Origin: JBBRHQ01 sp963781345
Lineage (GTDB): Bacteria > Actinomycetota > Thermoleophilia > Solirubrobacterales > 70-9
DNA: 64,000 bases
Assembly (NCBI GenBank): GCA_963781345.1
Contig: CAWAFQ010000005.1
Coordinates: 124,001-188,000 of the forward strand
Direction of reading: 5' to 3'
The translations under genes and the position numbers were made by a program. Within the stretch, counting starts at the first letter, position 1. Every line of letters starts with the position of its first letter. Shown here one piece after another: positions 23,996 to 33,169 of this stretch. The notes under the pieces were generated by a model that was not told the DNA's origin, searched no databases, and worked only from the letters and a program-made list of their open reading frames with translations.

Positions 23996-26692
23996 TCAGC
24001 GCCGTGCCGTGCCCGGCCGCAGGGCGGCGAGCCTTCGCGGCAGCGGCACTCCCCGGATCACGAATCCGGACTCGGCCCAGACCAGCGCCGCCGGGAGCAC
24101 CAGCATCACCCCGAGCAGGGCGACGGCGAGATCGATCACGGTGACGAAACCGAAGTCGCGAAGCATGCGGATGTCGCTCGCTATCAGGGCGGCGAAACCG
24201 GCGATCGCGGTCGCTCCGGACGCGAGGACCGCGGCTCCGGTTCGATCGTAGGCGCGCCGCAGCGCCTCCCCGACCGAGTTGCCGCCGCTGCGCTCCTCGT
24301 GGAAGCGGGCGGTGAGGATGACGCTGAACTCGGTTCCGATCGCGATCACCAGCGCGCCGAGCGCCGCCGACATCGGGTTCAGCGGGACCCCCATCGCCGC
24401 CAGCACCAGCGAGGACCAACCGGTGGCGAGAACGATCGGGATCAGCGGCACCAGCGCCCGCGCAAACGAGCGGTAGACGGCCAGCAGCGCCAGGGCGACC
24501 GCGAGGACGCCTGCGAGGGTGAGCCAGTAGCGGCTGCTGGAGAGGTCGGTCGCCGACTCGGCGACGAGCACCGGCAACCCCGCGAGGCGAACCGTCGTGC
24601 CCTCGGGCGGCCCGTTGCCGGGCCCGGGGGGGTCGACCTCGGAGCGGACGCGGTCGATCAGGGCCTGCTGGTCATCGAGTGACTGTGTCCTGATCCCGAA
24701 GGCGATGTTGGCGGTGTCGCCAATCTTGCCGCCCGTCCTCTCGTTGCGGGAGAGGACCGCCCGAAGGTCGTATGCGGGAAGAGCGTCGATCAGGCCGCGG
24801 ATCTCGGCGCGCGAGACCCGCGTTCCCGGCGGGCCGACAAAATCCGAGAGCGCCGGGCCGGGACAGATCTCGGCCGTGCGGCAACTGGGGAAGCGGCCGG
24901 TGAAGCCGTTGGCCTCGAGCACGCGCTGCTTGAACTCGCCCATCCAGCGAACCAGGGCCGGGTCGGTCATGTCGGGCGTCTGGATGCTGACGTCGAGCTC
25001 GCCCGAGACCCCCGTGGTGTTCTGCAGCTCGTTGAGGTTGCGGACCTCGGCCAGATCCTGGGGGACAAGCTGGCGAACGTCGGAGATCGTCTCGGTCCGC
25101 GTCCCGGCGACCCACCCGCAGAGCGCCAGCGCCAGCCCGAGGACCAGAACCCGCCCCGGAGAGGCGATCGCGACGGCCAGCACCGAGCGCCCGAATCTCG
25201 CGACGGCGCCCCCACCCCGCTCCAGCGGACCGGCCACGGACGCCGGGACCCTCCCCCTCGCTCCTTGCCGCGCGCCTTCCGCTCGCTCCTCTCTGCGATA
25301 GCTCAGCGCCGCAAACCCCGCGGTGAGAGCAAGCCCGAACGCCACCCCGATCCCGACCACCAGCATCAGCCCGAATCCGCGCACCAGCGGGGTCGGCGAG
25401 AGCTGCAGGACGGCGAAGCCGGCCGCGGTTGCGAGGCAGGCGGTGCCGATAACGGGGCCACCTCGCGCCGCGGCCGTCCTCGCGGCCTCCGCTCCCCTCG
25501 CTCCCGAGGCGACCGCCTCGTCGTAGCGCGCCTGGAGCTGGATCGCGTAATCGACGGCGAGGCCGATCAGCACCGGCAGCACCGCGATCGAGCCCATCGT
25601 CAGCGAGCCGCCGACCGCCCCCAGCAGCCCGAAGGTGACCCCGGTGGCGGCGAGAGCGATCGCCAGCGGCATCAGTCGCAGGCGCGAGCGGAAGACGACG
25701 AGCAGGGTCAGCGCCATGATCACCAGAGCGGCGGCAAAGAGGAGAAGGAAGGCGTCCCTGAGGATCCCGGCGAGGCCGTAGATCACCACCGGCGAGCCGG
25801 AGACCACGTAGCTGCCGCCGTCGAGGGCAAAGCACGGTGCCGGTGTCTTCCCCGACGCGCACGCCTGCCTCGGGGTGGTGTCGTGGACAGCCTCGTCGAT
25901 CAGCGCGATCGCACGGTCGCGCTCGCTGTCGCTGAGGTCAGGACGCAGCCGGATGATGATCTGCGCCCCCCGGCGGTTGGGGAACAGGTAGGCGAGCTTG
26001 GCCTTCGGCGTCCCGCCTGTCTGGCGCAGGTCGAAGACGACCTTTGAGATGAAGCTGCGGTCGGTCAGGCGCGGCAGGCTGGTGATCCCGTACTGCGCCG
26101 CCGCCTCGAACAACCGCCGCTGGAATGCCTCCATCACCTGGCTCGCCGCCTTGCCGCCGAAGGTCTGCGCCTGCGCCGTCGAGTAGCCCTGCGCCTTCGC
26201 CCGGCGGGCAACCAGGAGCGCCACCCGCCGCGCCTGCGCCTTCGCCACCGCGACGCGCTTCCCGAGCTGCTGGTCGATCCCGATCACAGCCTGGTTGAGG
26301 AAGGTCGCCGGGCCGGAGAGGAACTCGACCGGGTGCATCCTCGCGATCTCCGTGCAGGGGCCCGGAATCGCTTTCGCGTCCTTCGGAGGGTTGCCGGCCA
26401 GACAGCCCTCGAGGCGCAGCAGCTGCCCCAGGTTCCTGGTCAGGAGCAGGTTGCGCAGGTCTTCCTTGGCGAGGACGACGACCGGGTCCTCGCCGAAGCG
26501 CTGCCGGATCAGCTCCGATGCCTGGAACGAGGTCGAGTCGCGATCGACGAGCGTGTCGCTACCGGCGTCGGTCGGCAACCGCGTCGCCGTCAGCCCGGCA
26601 GCGAGCGCGGCCAGCGCGCTGACCACGAGCACGACCCGCGCATGCCGTACGGCCCAGGCAGCGACCGCCCCGAACCTCTCTCCTGCTCTCAC
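23996..26692 (-). CDS. MMPL/RND family transporter
   Basis: This 898-residue protein has the RND layout. One N-terminal helix is followed by a large extracytoplasmic loop, a block of five to six helices (MALTLLVVF, GLLGAVGGSLTMGSIAVLP, GLAVDYAIQLQARYDEA), then a second helix-loop-helix set ending with LGALVIAIGTEFSVILTARF. The paired VDYAIQ and TEFSVI segments are the equivalents of the family's proton-relay helices. Mycobacterial MMPL proteins and HpnN export lipids, so a lipid substrate is plausible but not shown. It is followed after 4 bp by the thioredoxin-like gene. Confidence 0.85.
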   Translation of the reverse strand: MRAGERFGAVAAWAVRHARVVLVVSALAALAAGLTATRLPTDAGSDTLVDRDSTSFQASELIRQRFGEDPVVVLAKEDLRNLLLTRNLGQLLRLEGCLAGNPPKDAKAIPGPCTEIARMHPVEFLSGPATFLNQAVIGIDQQLGKRVAVAKAQARRVALLVARRAKAQGYSTAQAQTFGGKAASQVMEAFQRRLFEAAAQYGITSLPRLTDRSFISKVVFDLRQTGGTPKAKLAYLFPNRRGAQIIIRLRPDLSDSERDRAIALIDEAVHDTTPRQACASGKTPAPCFALDGGSYVVSGSPVVIYGLAGILRDAFLLLFAAALVIMALTLLVVFRSRLRLMPLAIALAATGVTFGLLGAVGGSLTMGSIAVLPVLIGLAVDYAIQLQARYDEAVASGARGAEAARTAAARGGPVIGTACLATAAGFAVLQLSPTPLVRGFGLMLVVGIGVAFGLALTAGFAALSYRREERAEGARQGARGRVPASVAGPLERGGGAVARFGRSVLAVAIASPGRVLVLGLALALCGWVAGTRTETISDVRQLVPQDLAEVRNLNELQNTTGVSGELDVSIQTPDMTDPALVRWMGEFKQRVLEANGFTGRFPSCRTAEICPGPALSDFVGPPGTRVSRAEIRGLIDALPAYDLRAVLSRNERTGGKIGDTANIAFGIRTQSLDDQQALIDRVRSEVDPPGPGNGPPEGTTVRLAGLPVLVAESATDLSSSRYWLTLAGVLAVALALLAVYRSFARALVPLIPIVLATGWSSLVLAAMGVPLNPMSAALGALVIAIGTEFSVILTARFHEERSGGNSVGEALRRAYDRTGAAVLASGATAIAGFAALIASDIRMLRDFGFVTVIDLAVALLGVMLVLPAALVWAESGFVIRGVPLPRRLAALRPGTARR

Positions 26693-26773
26693 CGCCGAAA
26701 GACTACGGAGGCTGGGTTAATTCGGCGCGAACCGCCGGCGGGCGGGCTCCACGCGCGAGGGACCATGGCCCCG

Positions 26774-26799
26774 CCCGGCGGGACCCCTCACCCGCCGGG
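26774..26799 (-). terminator. GC hairpin downstream of the FG-GAP gene
   Basis: CCCGGCGGG (26774-26782) and CCCGCCGGG (26791-26799) form a perfect 9-bp stem with an 8-base loop. It is 34 bp beyond the stop of the minus-strand FG-GAP gene. There is no T-tract. Confidence 0.45.
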
Positions 26800-26832
26800 A
26801 GGCAGGCAGCGCCGGATCGCTGCGGCGCTCAC

Positions 26833-28098
26833 TCAGTGCTTGGCAGTGGACTTGTTGAGCAGGACCTGCAGCTTGCCTGCAGCGATAGCCACCGCGTCGG
26901 GCCTGCCATTTGAGTCAAAGTCGGCAACGCGGATCGGCGCCCTGCTGAACGCACTCGTGGTCGCCAGCGGAACGATCTGCGGTGCGCGCAGCTTGCCGGC
27001 GCCGTCGCCGCGCTGGACGAAGGCCGCCGCGGTCGTGGTGGTGCCGTTGTACTTCCAGCTGGTGCCGATCAGGTCGCGCTTGCCGTCGCGGTCGAAGTCG
27101 CCCACGGCGACGCTGAGGACGCCGGGGGCGGAGGCGAATGTCTTCGCCGGGCGGTCGGCGACACCGCCGGAGGTGCCCTTGAGGACGCTGACCCGACCGG
27201 CCGGAGACCGGCCCGGGGCGGCGCCCGAGGTCCCGGCTGCGGTGACGATGTCGGGATGGCCGTCGGAGCCGAGGTCCCCGGTGGCGATAGCGGTGAAATC
27301 GGTCCCTGCCGGAATCGGCCCGAAGTCGCGCGTGGAAACCGCCCACCTCCCCGACTCGACCCCGAAGGCAAGAAGGCCCTTTGCGCCGCCGGAGGTGATG
27401 ACCTCCTCGAGGCCCCCGCCGCTGACGTCGCGAGAGACGATCGGACCGGCGACGCTCGGCCAGCCCGCTGGAACCGAGAGGCAGTCGTGAGTGACCCAGT
27501 CATAGCTCGCGCAGAGCTCGTTGTAGTACTGGCGGATGTAGAACGGGGCAGGGCCGAGGATCGAGCCCGCCCGCGGGGAGATCAGCACCGGTGGACCGGA
27601 CTTGCGCAGGCGGGCCAGGGTGAAGGTCTGGGGTTGCTGGTTGCTCCAGAGCGCGCCTGGACTGAGGCCCGGACTGGGGACCAGCGGTCCGAAGCCGCCG
27701 CGGCCGTTGCCCGCGAGACGACCCAGGGTCTTGAGGTCACCGGAGAAAGCGACGCAGAGCACCGCGGCGTCCAGCTTGCCGTCCTGTTTGAGGTTGGTCC
27801 CGTTGCTCGTCACGTCACCGAGCTCGACCTGGAAGACGGGGCATCCGGTCGGGTACAGCTTTGCCGCCCGGAAGGTCCCGTTGCCCTTGTTGAGGCGCAC
27901 CGAGAGCGCATTTTCATAGAGCCCTGTGACGAGGTCGGGGCCCTTCTTGCCGTCGAGATTGCCGACGGCGACGGTCAGCGGCGTGCCGCCTGCAGGGAGC
28001 GGGTTCTTCGCGAAGCTGACCGCGGCGCCGGCGCCGCTAGCCGGCACGAGCCAGAGGGCCAAGACCAGAACCGAACCCCCGATGCCGATGCGGCGCAT
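26833..28098 (-). CDS. Secreted FG-GAP/VCBS repeat protein
   Basis: This 421-residue protein has a Sec signal peptide (about 1-26, ending in GAGAA). Repeats of the FG-GAP type follow, for example VAVGNLDGKKGPDLV, FTAIATGDLGSDGHPDIV, SVAVGDFDRDGKRDLIG and RVADFDSNGRPDAVAI. The D-x-D/N-x-D-G-like loops should bind calcium, and the whole should fold as a seven-bladed propeller. Such proteins are surface or secreted and often bind ligands or carbohydrates; no enzyme function is visible. It follows the YrbE-MceG operon on the same strand after 105 bp. Confidence 0.82.
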   Translation of the reverse strand: MRRIGIGGSVLVLALWLVPASGAGAAVSFAKNPLPAGGTPLTVAVGNLDGKKGPDLVTGLYENALSVRLNKGNGTFRAAKLYPTGCPVFQVELGDVTSNGTNLKQDGKLDAAVLCVAFSGDLKTLGRLAGNGRGGFGPLVPSPGLSPGALWSNQQPQTFTLARLRKSGPPVLISPRAGSILGPAPFYIRQYYNELCASYDWVTHDCLSVPAGWPSVAGPIVSRDVSGGGLEEVITSGGAKGLLAFGVESGRWAVSTRDFGPIPAGTDFTAIATGDLGSDGHPDIVTAAGTSGAAPGRSPAGRVSVLKGTSGGVADRPAKTFASAPGVLSVAVGDFDRDGKRDLIGTSWKYNGTTTTAAAFVQRGDGAGKLRAPQIVPLATTSAFSRAPIRVADFDSNGRPDAVAIAAGKLQVLLNKSTAKH

Positions 28099-28203
28099 CA
28101 GCCAACCATAAGGGGTCTGTTGGCCCGAAGGGGAGAAATGTGGACGCTCGGCGCAGGGGATGGTGGGTCCGATCCGGTGACAGAGCCCGCCCGGCGAGGA
28201 CCG

Positions 28204-29247
28204 TCAGTCCATCGCCAGCGGCCCCTGAACATCCGCGTTCAGGAACTGCCGCACGAAGTCGTTCTCGGAGTTGAAAAGCTCCTCCTTCGGGCCCGACTCG
28301 ACGATCTTGCCCTTCCACAGAACGGCGATGAAGTCGGCGATCCGCCGCGCGGTTCCGAGGTCGTGGCTGATCACCAGGTAGCAGCCGCCACCCTCCTCGT
28401 GGACCTCGCGGATCAGCTCGCACAGGAGCGCCGTGCGGACCGGGTCGAGCCCGGAGTCGGGCTCGTCGAACATGACGATCGCCGGGTCGAGGACGAGGGC
28501 GCGGGCGAAGCCGGCCCGCTTGCGCATGCCGCCCGAGAGCTCATTCGGCATCTTGAAGTGGGCCTCACCGAGACCGACCTCGCGCAGGCGGCGGGTGCAG
28601 ATCTCGGTTATCTCCTCCTCGCCCTTGTCGGTGTGCTGGCGCAGCGGGAAGGCGACGTTGTCGAAGATGTTCATCGAGCCGAAGAGGGCGCCATCCTGGA
28701 ACAGGAGGCCGAACTTCTTGCGGGTCTCGAAGAGCTCGTCGTCGGTCATGTTCGGGATCGACTCGCCGTGGACGAGCACGTCGCCGGAGTCGGGATAGAG
28801 CAGCCCGACGATGTGCTTGATCAGCACGCTCTTGCCGGTTCCCGAGGGGCCCAGGACCATCGAGATCTGGTCGTCGGGAAGGCCGAGATTGAGGCCGTTG
28901 AGGATGCGGGTACGGCCGAACTGCTTGACCAGGTCGATGATCTCGATCGCGTCGGTGCCGCCGTGGTCGCGCTTGCGTCCGGTGTGCCAGCGGTAGGGGT
29001 CGAGGTCGTTGGGGTCGACGCCGGGGATGACGAAGTCGCGCCCCAACTCGGCCCCGTCCTCGGAGACGAACCCGCCCTGAGGCCCGGCCGCCGCCTGATC
29101 TCCCGTGGAGGCAGCGTTGGGCGGCGTCGCGGCCGCATCGGCGCGCTTCTCGGCCTCCTCGAAGGCGTAGTTCTCGCCGCCGCTCTGAACCTCTGCCGCA
29201 GCCTCTTCGGCGCCGCTCTCGGGTGGGTTCTCGGGTGTCTGATGCAA
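28204..29247 (-). CDS. Mce/Mla-type ABC transporter ATP-binding protein (MceG/MlaF-like) with an acidic N-terminal extension
   Basis: This 347-residue protein has an acidic, low-complexity extension of about 95 residues before the ATPase domain. The core has Walker A GPSGTGKS, the Q-loop in FGLLFQDGALF, signature LSGGMRKRAGFAR and Walker B VMFDEPDSGLDPV. These are the marks of the MlaF/MceG group that energises YrbE permeases in lipid transport. It lies directly after two YrbE genes (2-bp gap). The extension is longer than in MlaF and may hold regulatory contacts. No Mce substrate-binding protein is encoded nearby. Confidence 0.88.
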   Translation of the reverse strand: MHQTPENPPESGAEEAAAEVQSGGENYAFEEAEKRADAAATPPNAASTGDQAAAGPQGGFVSEDGAELGRDFVIPGVDPNDLDPYRWHTGRKRDHGGTDAIEIIDLVKQFGRTRILNGLNLGLPDDQISMVLGPSGTGKSVLIKHIVGLLYPDSGDVLVHGESIPNMTDDELFETRKKFGLLFQDGALFGSMNIFDNVAFPLRQHTDKGEEEITEICTRRLREVGLGEAHFKMPNELSGGMRKRAGFARALVLDPAIVMFDEPDSGLDPVRTALLCELIREVHEEGGGCYLVISHDLGTARRIADFIAVLWKGKIVESGPKEELFNSENDFVRQFLNADVQGPLAMD

Positions 29248-29249
29248 AG

Positions 29250-30047
29250 TCAGCCTCCTATCGGCGCCCTCGGGTTGGCCCCCCAGAAGACAAGGGTCCC
29301 AATCATCCCGATGATGTGGACTAAGACGATGTTGAGGACCATCGATTTGGCGGTCGCGGTGCCGACTCCGACCGGTCCTCCGGCGGCGGTGTAGCCGTAG
29401 TAGCAGCCGACGAGCACGATGAAGGTCGCCATCACCATCGCCTTGATCACAGAGAAGAGGAGGTCGGGCGGGTTCTGGAACATCCAGAAGATCAGGAGGT
29501 AGCCGCCGGATGAGACATCGCCTATCTGCTTGACCACCGCCAGGTAGCTGGCGAAGAAGCCGACTCCGACAGCGGCGACATACATGAACGGCAACACCAT
29601 CCAGGCGGCGAGCAGCCGGGTCGCGGCGAGGAAGGTCACGGGCGCCACCCCCATCACCTCGAGCGCGTCGATCTCGTCGGAGATTCGCATCGCACCGAGC
29701 TCAGCGACGATGCCGGTACCGACCTTGGCGGCCATCATGTAGCCGAAGGCGTAGGGGATCACCTCGCGCAGATCGCACCAGGCGGCGAAGACGCCGGCGT
29801 AGGCGGGCGAGCCGACCGAGCGGTTGAAATAGGCGCCCTCGATCCCGCATTGGAGGCCGAGGATGAAGACGAGGCCCCAGATCACCATCGTTGAGCCGAG
29901 AATCAGAATTCCGGCCTGGCGCAGCGCCTCTCCGAAGAACTTGAAGACGCGCCCCGAGAGGACCTGACCGGCGACCATCACGCAGAAGCGCGAGATCTCC
30001 CCGATCGAGTCGAGCCAGCCGCGCGGCACGGTCATCCAACCCTGCAT
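29250..30047 (-). CDS. YrbE/MlaE-type permease, second copy
   Basis: This 265-residue membrane protein has about six hydrophobic segments. It carries the MlaE signature ELGAMRISDEIDALEVMGV, continuing as APVTFLAATRLLAAWMVLP, and the later YYGYTAAGGPVGVGTATAKS motif typical of YrbE proteins. In actinobacteria two YrbE proteins pair to form the channel of Mce lipid importers. The gene is 13 bp downstream of the first yrbE and 2 bp before the ATPase gene, so it is one operon. Confidence 0.9.
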   Translation of the reverse strand: MQGWMTVPRGWLDSIGEISRFCVMVAGQVLSGRVFKFFGEALRQAGILILGSTMVIWGLVFILGLQCGIEGAYFNRSVGSPAYAGVFAAWCDLREVIPYAFGYMMAAKVGTGIVAELGAMRISDEIDALEVMGVAPVTFLAATRLLAAWMVLPFMYVAAVGVGFFASYLAVVKQIGDVSSGGYLLIFWMFQNPPDLLFSVIKAMVMATFIVLVGCYYGYTAAGGPVGVGTATAKSMVLNIVLVHIIGMIGTLVFWGANPRAPIGG

Positions 30048-30060
30048 CAGATATCTCCGC

Positions 30061-30867
30061 TCACTTGATCGCCTGCAGGTCGGGGTTGGTCGCCAGCAGC
30101 GTCTGGGTGAAGACGTAGTTGAAGGCGAAGATGCCGATGAAGGCGATCACGACCGCCTCATTGACGGCGCGCCCGACCCCTGCCGCCCCTCCGGACGCAG
30201 TCATCCCCTTGTAGGAGCAGACCACGGCGATGATCGCCCCGAACCCGGTGCACTTGACGACTGAGCCCCACAGGTCCGTTACCGAGGCGTTGTTGAAGAG
30301 AGTGGCGAAGAAGCCGCCGAGCGGCTGGTTATAGAGGAGCTCGGCGCCGATCCCGCCGGTGATACCGAAGAGGACTGCGTAGACGTCGAGCAGCCCGGTG
30401 ATCAGCACCAGCGCCAGGAACCGGGGCACGACGAGGTTCTTGATCGGGTCCACCCCGAGCACCTGGAGCGCGTCTAGCTCCTCGCGGATCTTGCGGGCGC
30501 CGAGGTCGGCGGTGATCGCGGTGCCGGCGACCCCGGCGACGACGACCGCGGTCACAGAGGGTGCGAACTCGCGAATCGAGGCGAGAATGAAGAAGCCGCC
30601 GAGGCGGTCGAGCGCGCCGAAGAGCGAGAGGAAGTTGGCGGCCTGCAGGCCGGGGGCGCCGAAGCCGAAGGCGATGCAGGAGATCATCATCGGGAACCAG
30701 CAGAGCTGAAGGGCGAACAGGAACTGGCCGATGAACTCGCCCCCGTAGGGGTATGGGGGCCGGACGGCAGACGAAATCGTCTTGGCGGTCAGGATCATCA
30801 TGTCGCCAACCTGCTCGAAGAGCGACTTGGCGGGTAGGAATGCCCTGTCGACCGCGGATCTGACCAT
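30061..30867 (-). CDS. YrbE/MlaE-type permease, first copy
   Basis: This 268-residue protein has the same family marks as its neighbour: DLGARKIREELDALQVLGVD, PRFLALVLITGLLDVYAVL, and SYKGMTASGGAAGVGRAVNE. The ATG at 30867 is selected because GGGAGGAG lies just upstream at good spacing; the frame runs further upstream without coding character. It is the first gene of the YrbE-YrbE-MceG operon, divergent from a lipoprotein gene. The two YrbE proteins should form a heterodimeric lipid channel. Confidence 0.9.
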   Translation of the reverse strand: MVRSAVDRAFLPAKSLFEQVGDMMILTAKTISSAVRPPYPYGGEFIGQFLFALQLCWFPMMISCIAFGFGAPGLQAANFLSLFGALDRLGGFFILASIREFAPSVTAVVVAGVAGTAITADLGARKIREELDALQVLGVDPIKNLVVPRFLALVLITGLLDVYAVLFGITGGIGAELLYNQPLGGFFATLFNNASVTDLWGSVVKCTGFGAIIAVVCSYKGMTASGGAAGVGRAVNEAVVIAFIGIFAFNYVFTQTLLATNPDLQAIK

Positions 30868-30997
30868 CTGCTCCTCCCGACGGGCGCGCCACCGGCGCGG
30901 CGCTCCACCCGTCTGGCGCCGAAGTCTATGCGATGCGCTGGCGGTCCGCCACCCCTGCGCGCGCGCCGTGGCAGCCTTGAGGCCTCCCGGATCCGGC

Positions 30998-31025
30998 TTT
31001 GATCCGACCGAGGGCGTGGTATGTT
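30998..31025 (+). promoter_or_regulatory. Candidate leaderless promoter for the lipoprotein gene
   Basis: TTTGAT (30998-31003) and TATGTT (31020-31025) are separated by 16 bp. The in-frame TTG at 31035 follows the -10 box by 9 bp. The earlier in-frame TTG at 30999 would lie inside the -35 box. Confidence 0.35.
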
Positions 31026-31034
31026 GCCCGCGCC

Positions 31035-31829
31035 TTGCGGAGGAGCGGTCCAAACGCCGGAGGAGCCAGCCTTCGCATCGCCGGGGCGGCCCTTGTCAGC
31101 GGCGCGATGGCGGTGCTTCTGGTCGCCTGCGGGGGCAGCAGCGAGGAGCAGTTCGCCAACGAGCCCGCCGGCTCCTACCCGGTGAACGTCATCGCGGCGA
31201 GGTTCCCGGCCAGGCAGCTCCTCGACGAGAACGCCTTCCTCAGACTCGGTGTGCGAAATGTCGGCCGCAAGGCGATCCCCGCGCTTGCGGTGACGATCAC
31301 GATCGCGGGCCGGGAGGGGATCGCCTCGGTCCAGCCCTTCTCGATCCGCGATCCGCAACCCGGCCTTTCGATCCCAGACCGCCCCGTGTGGCTGCTCGAC
31401 AGGGGCTACCCGAAGACCGCCGGCACGGTCGGGCCGGGGGGTGCCACCACCGCCAACCAGAAGACCTTCGACTTCGGCAGGCTGAACCCCGGCGATGCCC
31501 GACTCGCGGTTTGGAAGCTGGCGGCGGTGAAGGCCGGCAGCTACAAGCTGCGCTACCGGATCAACGCCGGCCTCAGTGGCGAGGCGAGCGCGGTCACCGT
31601 CGGTGGCGGGCCCCCGGCCGGCACCTTCGCCGTGCGGATCATCTCGAAGCCGCAGCTGCAGAGGATCAACTCGAAGGGCCAGATCGTCCCGGTGGCACCC
31701 GCCGCGGTGGCGCAGGCGGGGGCGACCGGAACCCCCTCCAACCCCAACGCGACCTCCGGCTACGCCGACAGCGGTTCCGGCTCCTACCCTCCCTCGGGGT
31801 CACTGCCACCCTCGGGCTCGGGCAACTAG
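31035..31829 (+). CDS. Putative lipoprotein, unknown function
   Basis: From TTG 31035 the product is 264 residues with a basic N-terminus, a hydrophobic segment and the lipobox LVAC (Cys32 by this start). The mature part has a beta-rich region of repeated short strands (FLRLGVRNVGRKAIPALAVT, YKLRYRINAGLSGEASAVTV) that looks like an immunoglobulin-like or CARDB-type domain. It ends in a Ser/Gly/Pro tail. I do not recognise a specific family. It directly precedes the sugar-dehydrogenase-like cluster and is divergent from the YrbE operon. The frame is open back to 30999. Confidence 0.6.
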   Translation: MRRSGPNAGGASLRIAGAALVSGAMAVLLVACGGSSEEQFANEPAGSYPVNVIAARFPARQLLDENAFLRLGVRNVGRKAIPALAVTITIAGREGIASVQPFSIRDPQPGLSIPDRPVWLLDRGYPKTAGTVGPGGATTANQKTFDFGRLNPGDARLAVWKLAAVKAGSYKLRYRINAGLSGEASAVTVGGGPPAGTFAVRIISKPQLQRINSKGQIVPVAPAAVAQAGATGTPSNPNATSGYADSGSGSYPPSGSLPPSGSGN

Positions 31830-31884
31830 GGATCGCCCGCAGAGCGGCCGGCCGAGGCGGGCCGCCTGTCAGGGTTCACTGGGT

Positions 31885-33087
31885 ATGGGAGCACGCGCGA
31901 CAACTCTGCTGGCGGCCCTCGCCGCGGCCGCGGCGATCACGGGCTGTGGCGGGTCGGGCTCGGGTACGGGAACCGGTGGCGGCAATTCGAAAGCGACCAC
32001 GGCCGCCGCGCCGAGCGCCGCGAAGACCCCCTCGGCCGGACTCCGGCTGACCAAGATCGGCGACTTCGCCGAGCCCGTGTACATCAACCAGCCGGCGGAT
32101 GATCGCCGCGACCTCTTCGTCGTCGAGAAGGGCGGGACGATCCGCGTCGTCCGCGACGGTGAGACCCTGCCCAAGCCTTTCCTCGACGTCAGCGACCTCG
32201 TCTCGAGCGGCTCCGAGCAGGGCCTGCTCTCGATGGCATTCTCGCCCGACTATGCCGATAGCGGCCTCTTCTACATCGACTACACCGACCCGAGCGGCGA
32301 CACCCGGGTCGTCGAGTACCGCCGCTCGAAGGAGAGTCCGGTGCGGGCTGACCCGGCGAGCGCCCGGGTCGTCCTGCGCCAGGACCAGCCGTACGAGAAC
32401 CACAACGGCGGCCAGCTCCAGTTCGGCCCGGACGATCTCCTCTACGTCGGCTTCGGCGACGGCGGCTCCGCCGGGGACCCGGACCGAAATGCCCAGGACC
32501 CCGGCACGTTCCTCGGCAAGATCGTCAGCTTGAACCCCGGCGACCCCGCCCCCAGGGCCGAGATCTACGCGACCGGCCTGCGGAATCCATGGCGCTTCTC
32601 CTTCGAGCTTCGAGAGGGGGTGGTCTCGCTCGCCATCGGCGACGTCGGCCAGGACGAGTTCGAGGAGGTCGACTACGTGGGCGACCCGGCGCCCGGGATG
32701 AACTTCGGCTGGTCGGCCTTCGAGGCGAGCGCCCGCTACAACGCTGACCAGAAGGCGCCCGGGGCGATCCCGCCGGCGCTGAGCTACAGCCACGCCGAGG
32801 GGTGCTCGGTTACCGGGGGATATGTCATCTCCGACCCGAGGCTGGGTGGATTACAGGGGGACTACGTCTATGGGGACTACTGCGCCGGGCAGCTGCGCAG
32901 CTTCAGCCCGGCGAGGAGATCCGGCGAGACCGGAGGCCCCGGGAGGCCGGACGCCTACGTCGCCAGAGACGACCACGCGCTCGGCCTCGAGGTCGCGCAG
33001 CTGACCTCATTCGGTGAAGACTCCCGACACCGGATCTACGCCGCGTCGCAGGCCGGGCCCGTCTACAGAATCGACCCTGAGAAGTAG
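31885..33087 (+). CDS. PQQ-dependent sugar dehydrogenase-like lipoprotein (paralogue 1 of 4)
   Basis: This 400-residue protein has a lipobox ITGC (Cys21) and then a six-bladed propeller of the soluble glucose dehydrogenase/HHIP-like type. Family marks are the catalytic-histidine motif ENHNGGQLQFGPD, GDGGSAGDP, ATGLRNPWRFSFE, GDVGQDEFEEVDYV and MNFGWSAFE. These enzymes oxidise sugars or related alcohols with PQQ outside the cell, though many homologues have unknown substrates. It is the first of four tandem paralogues and the only lipid-anchored one. Start is ATG 31885. Confidence 0.85.
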   Translation: MGARATTLLAALAAAAAITGCGGSGSGTGTGGGNSKATTAAAPSAAKTPSAGLRLTKIGDFAEPVYINQPADDRRDLFVVEKGGTIRVVRDGETLPKPFLDVSDLVSSGSEQGLLSMAFSPDYADSGLFYIDYTDPSGDTRVVEYRRSKESPVRADPASARVVLRQDQPYENHNGGQLQFGPDDLLYVGFGDGGSAGDPDRNAQDPGTFLGKIVSLNPGDPAPRAEIYATGLRNPWRFSFELREGVVSLAIGDVGQDEFEEVDYVGDPAPGMNFGWSAFEASARYNADQKAPGAIPPALSYSHAEGCSVTGGYVISDPRLGGLQGDYVYGDYCAGQLRSFSPARRSGETGGPGRPDAYVARDDHALGLEVAQLTSFGEDSRHRIYAASQAGPVYRIDPEK

Positions 33088-33169
33088 GGGCGATGTCAGA
33101 GCGGTCCAATTCCCTCCGTCATGGGTTTAGGAAAGACTGGCCTGCGCCGATCCGCCAGAAGCACCGAGG

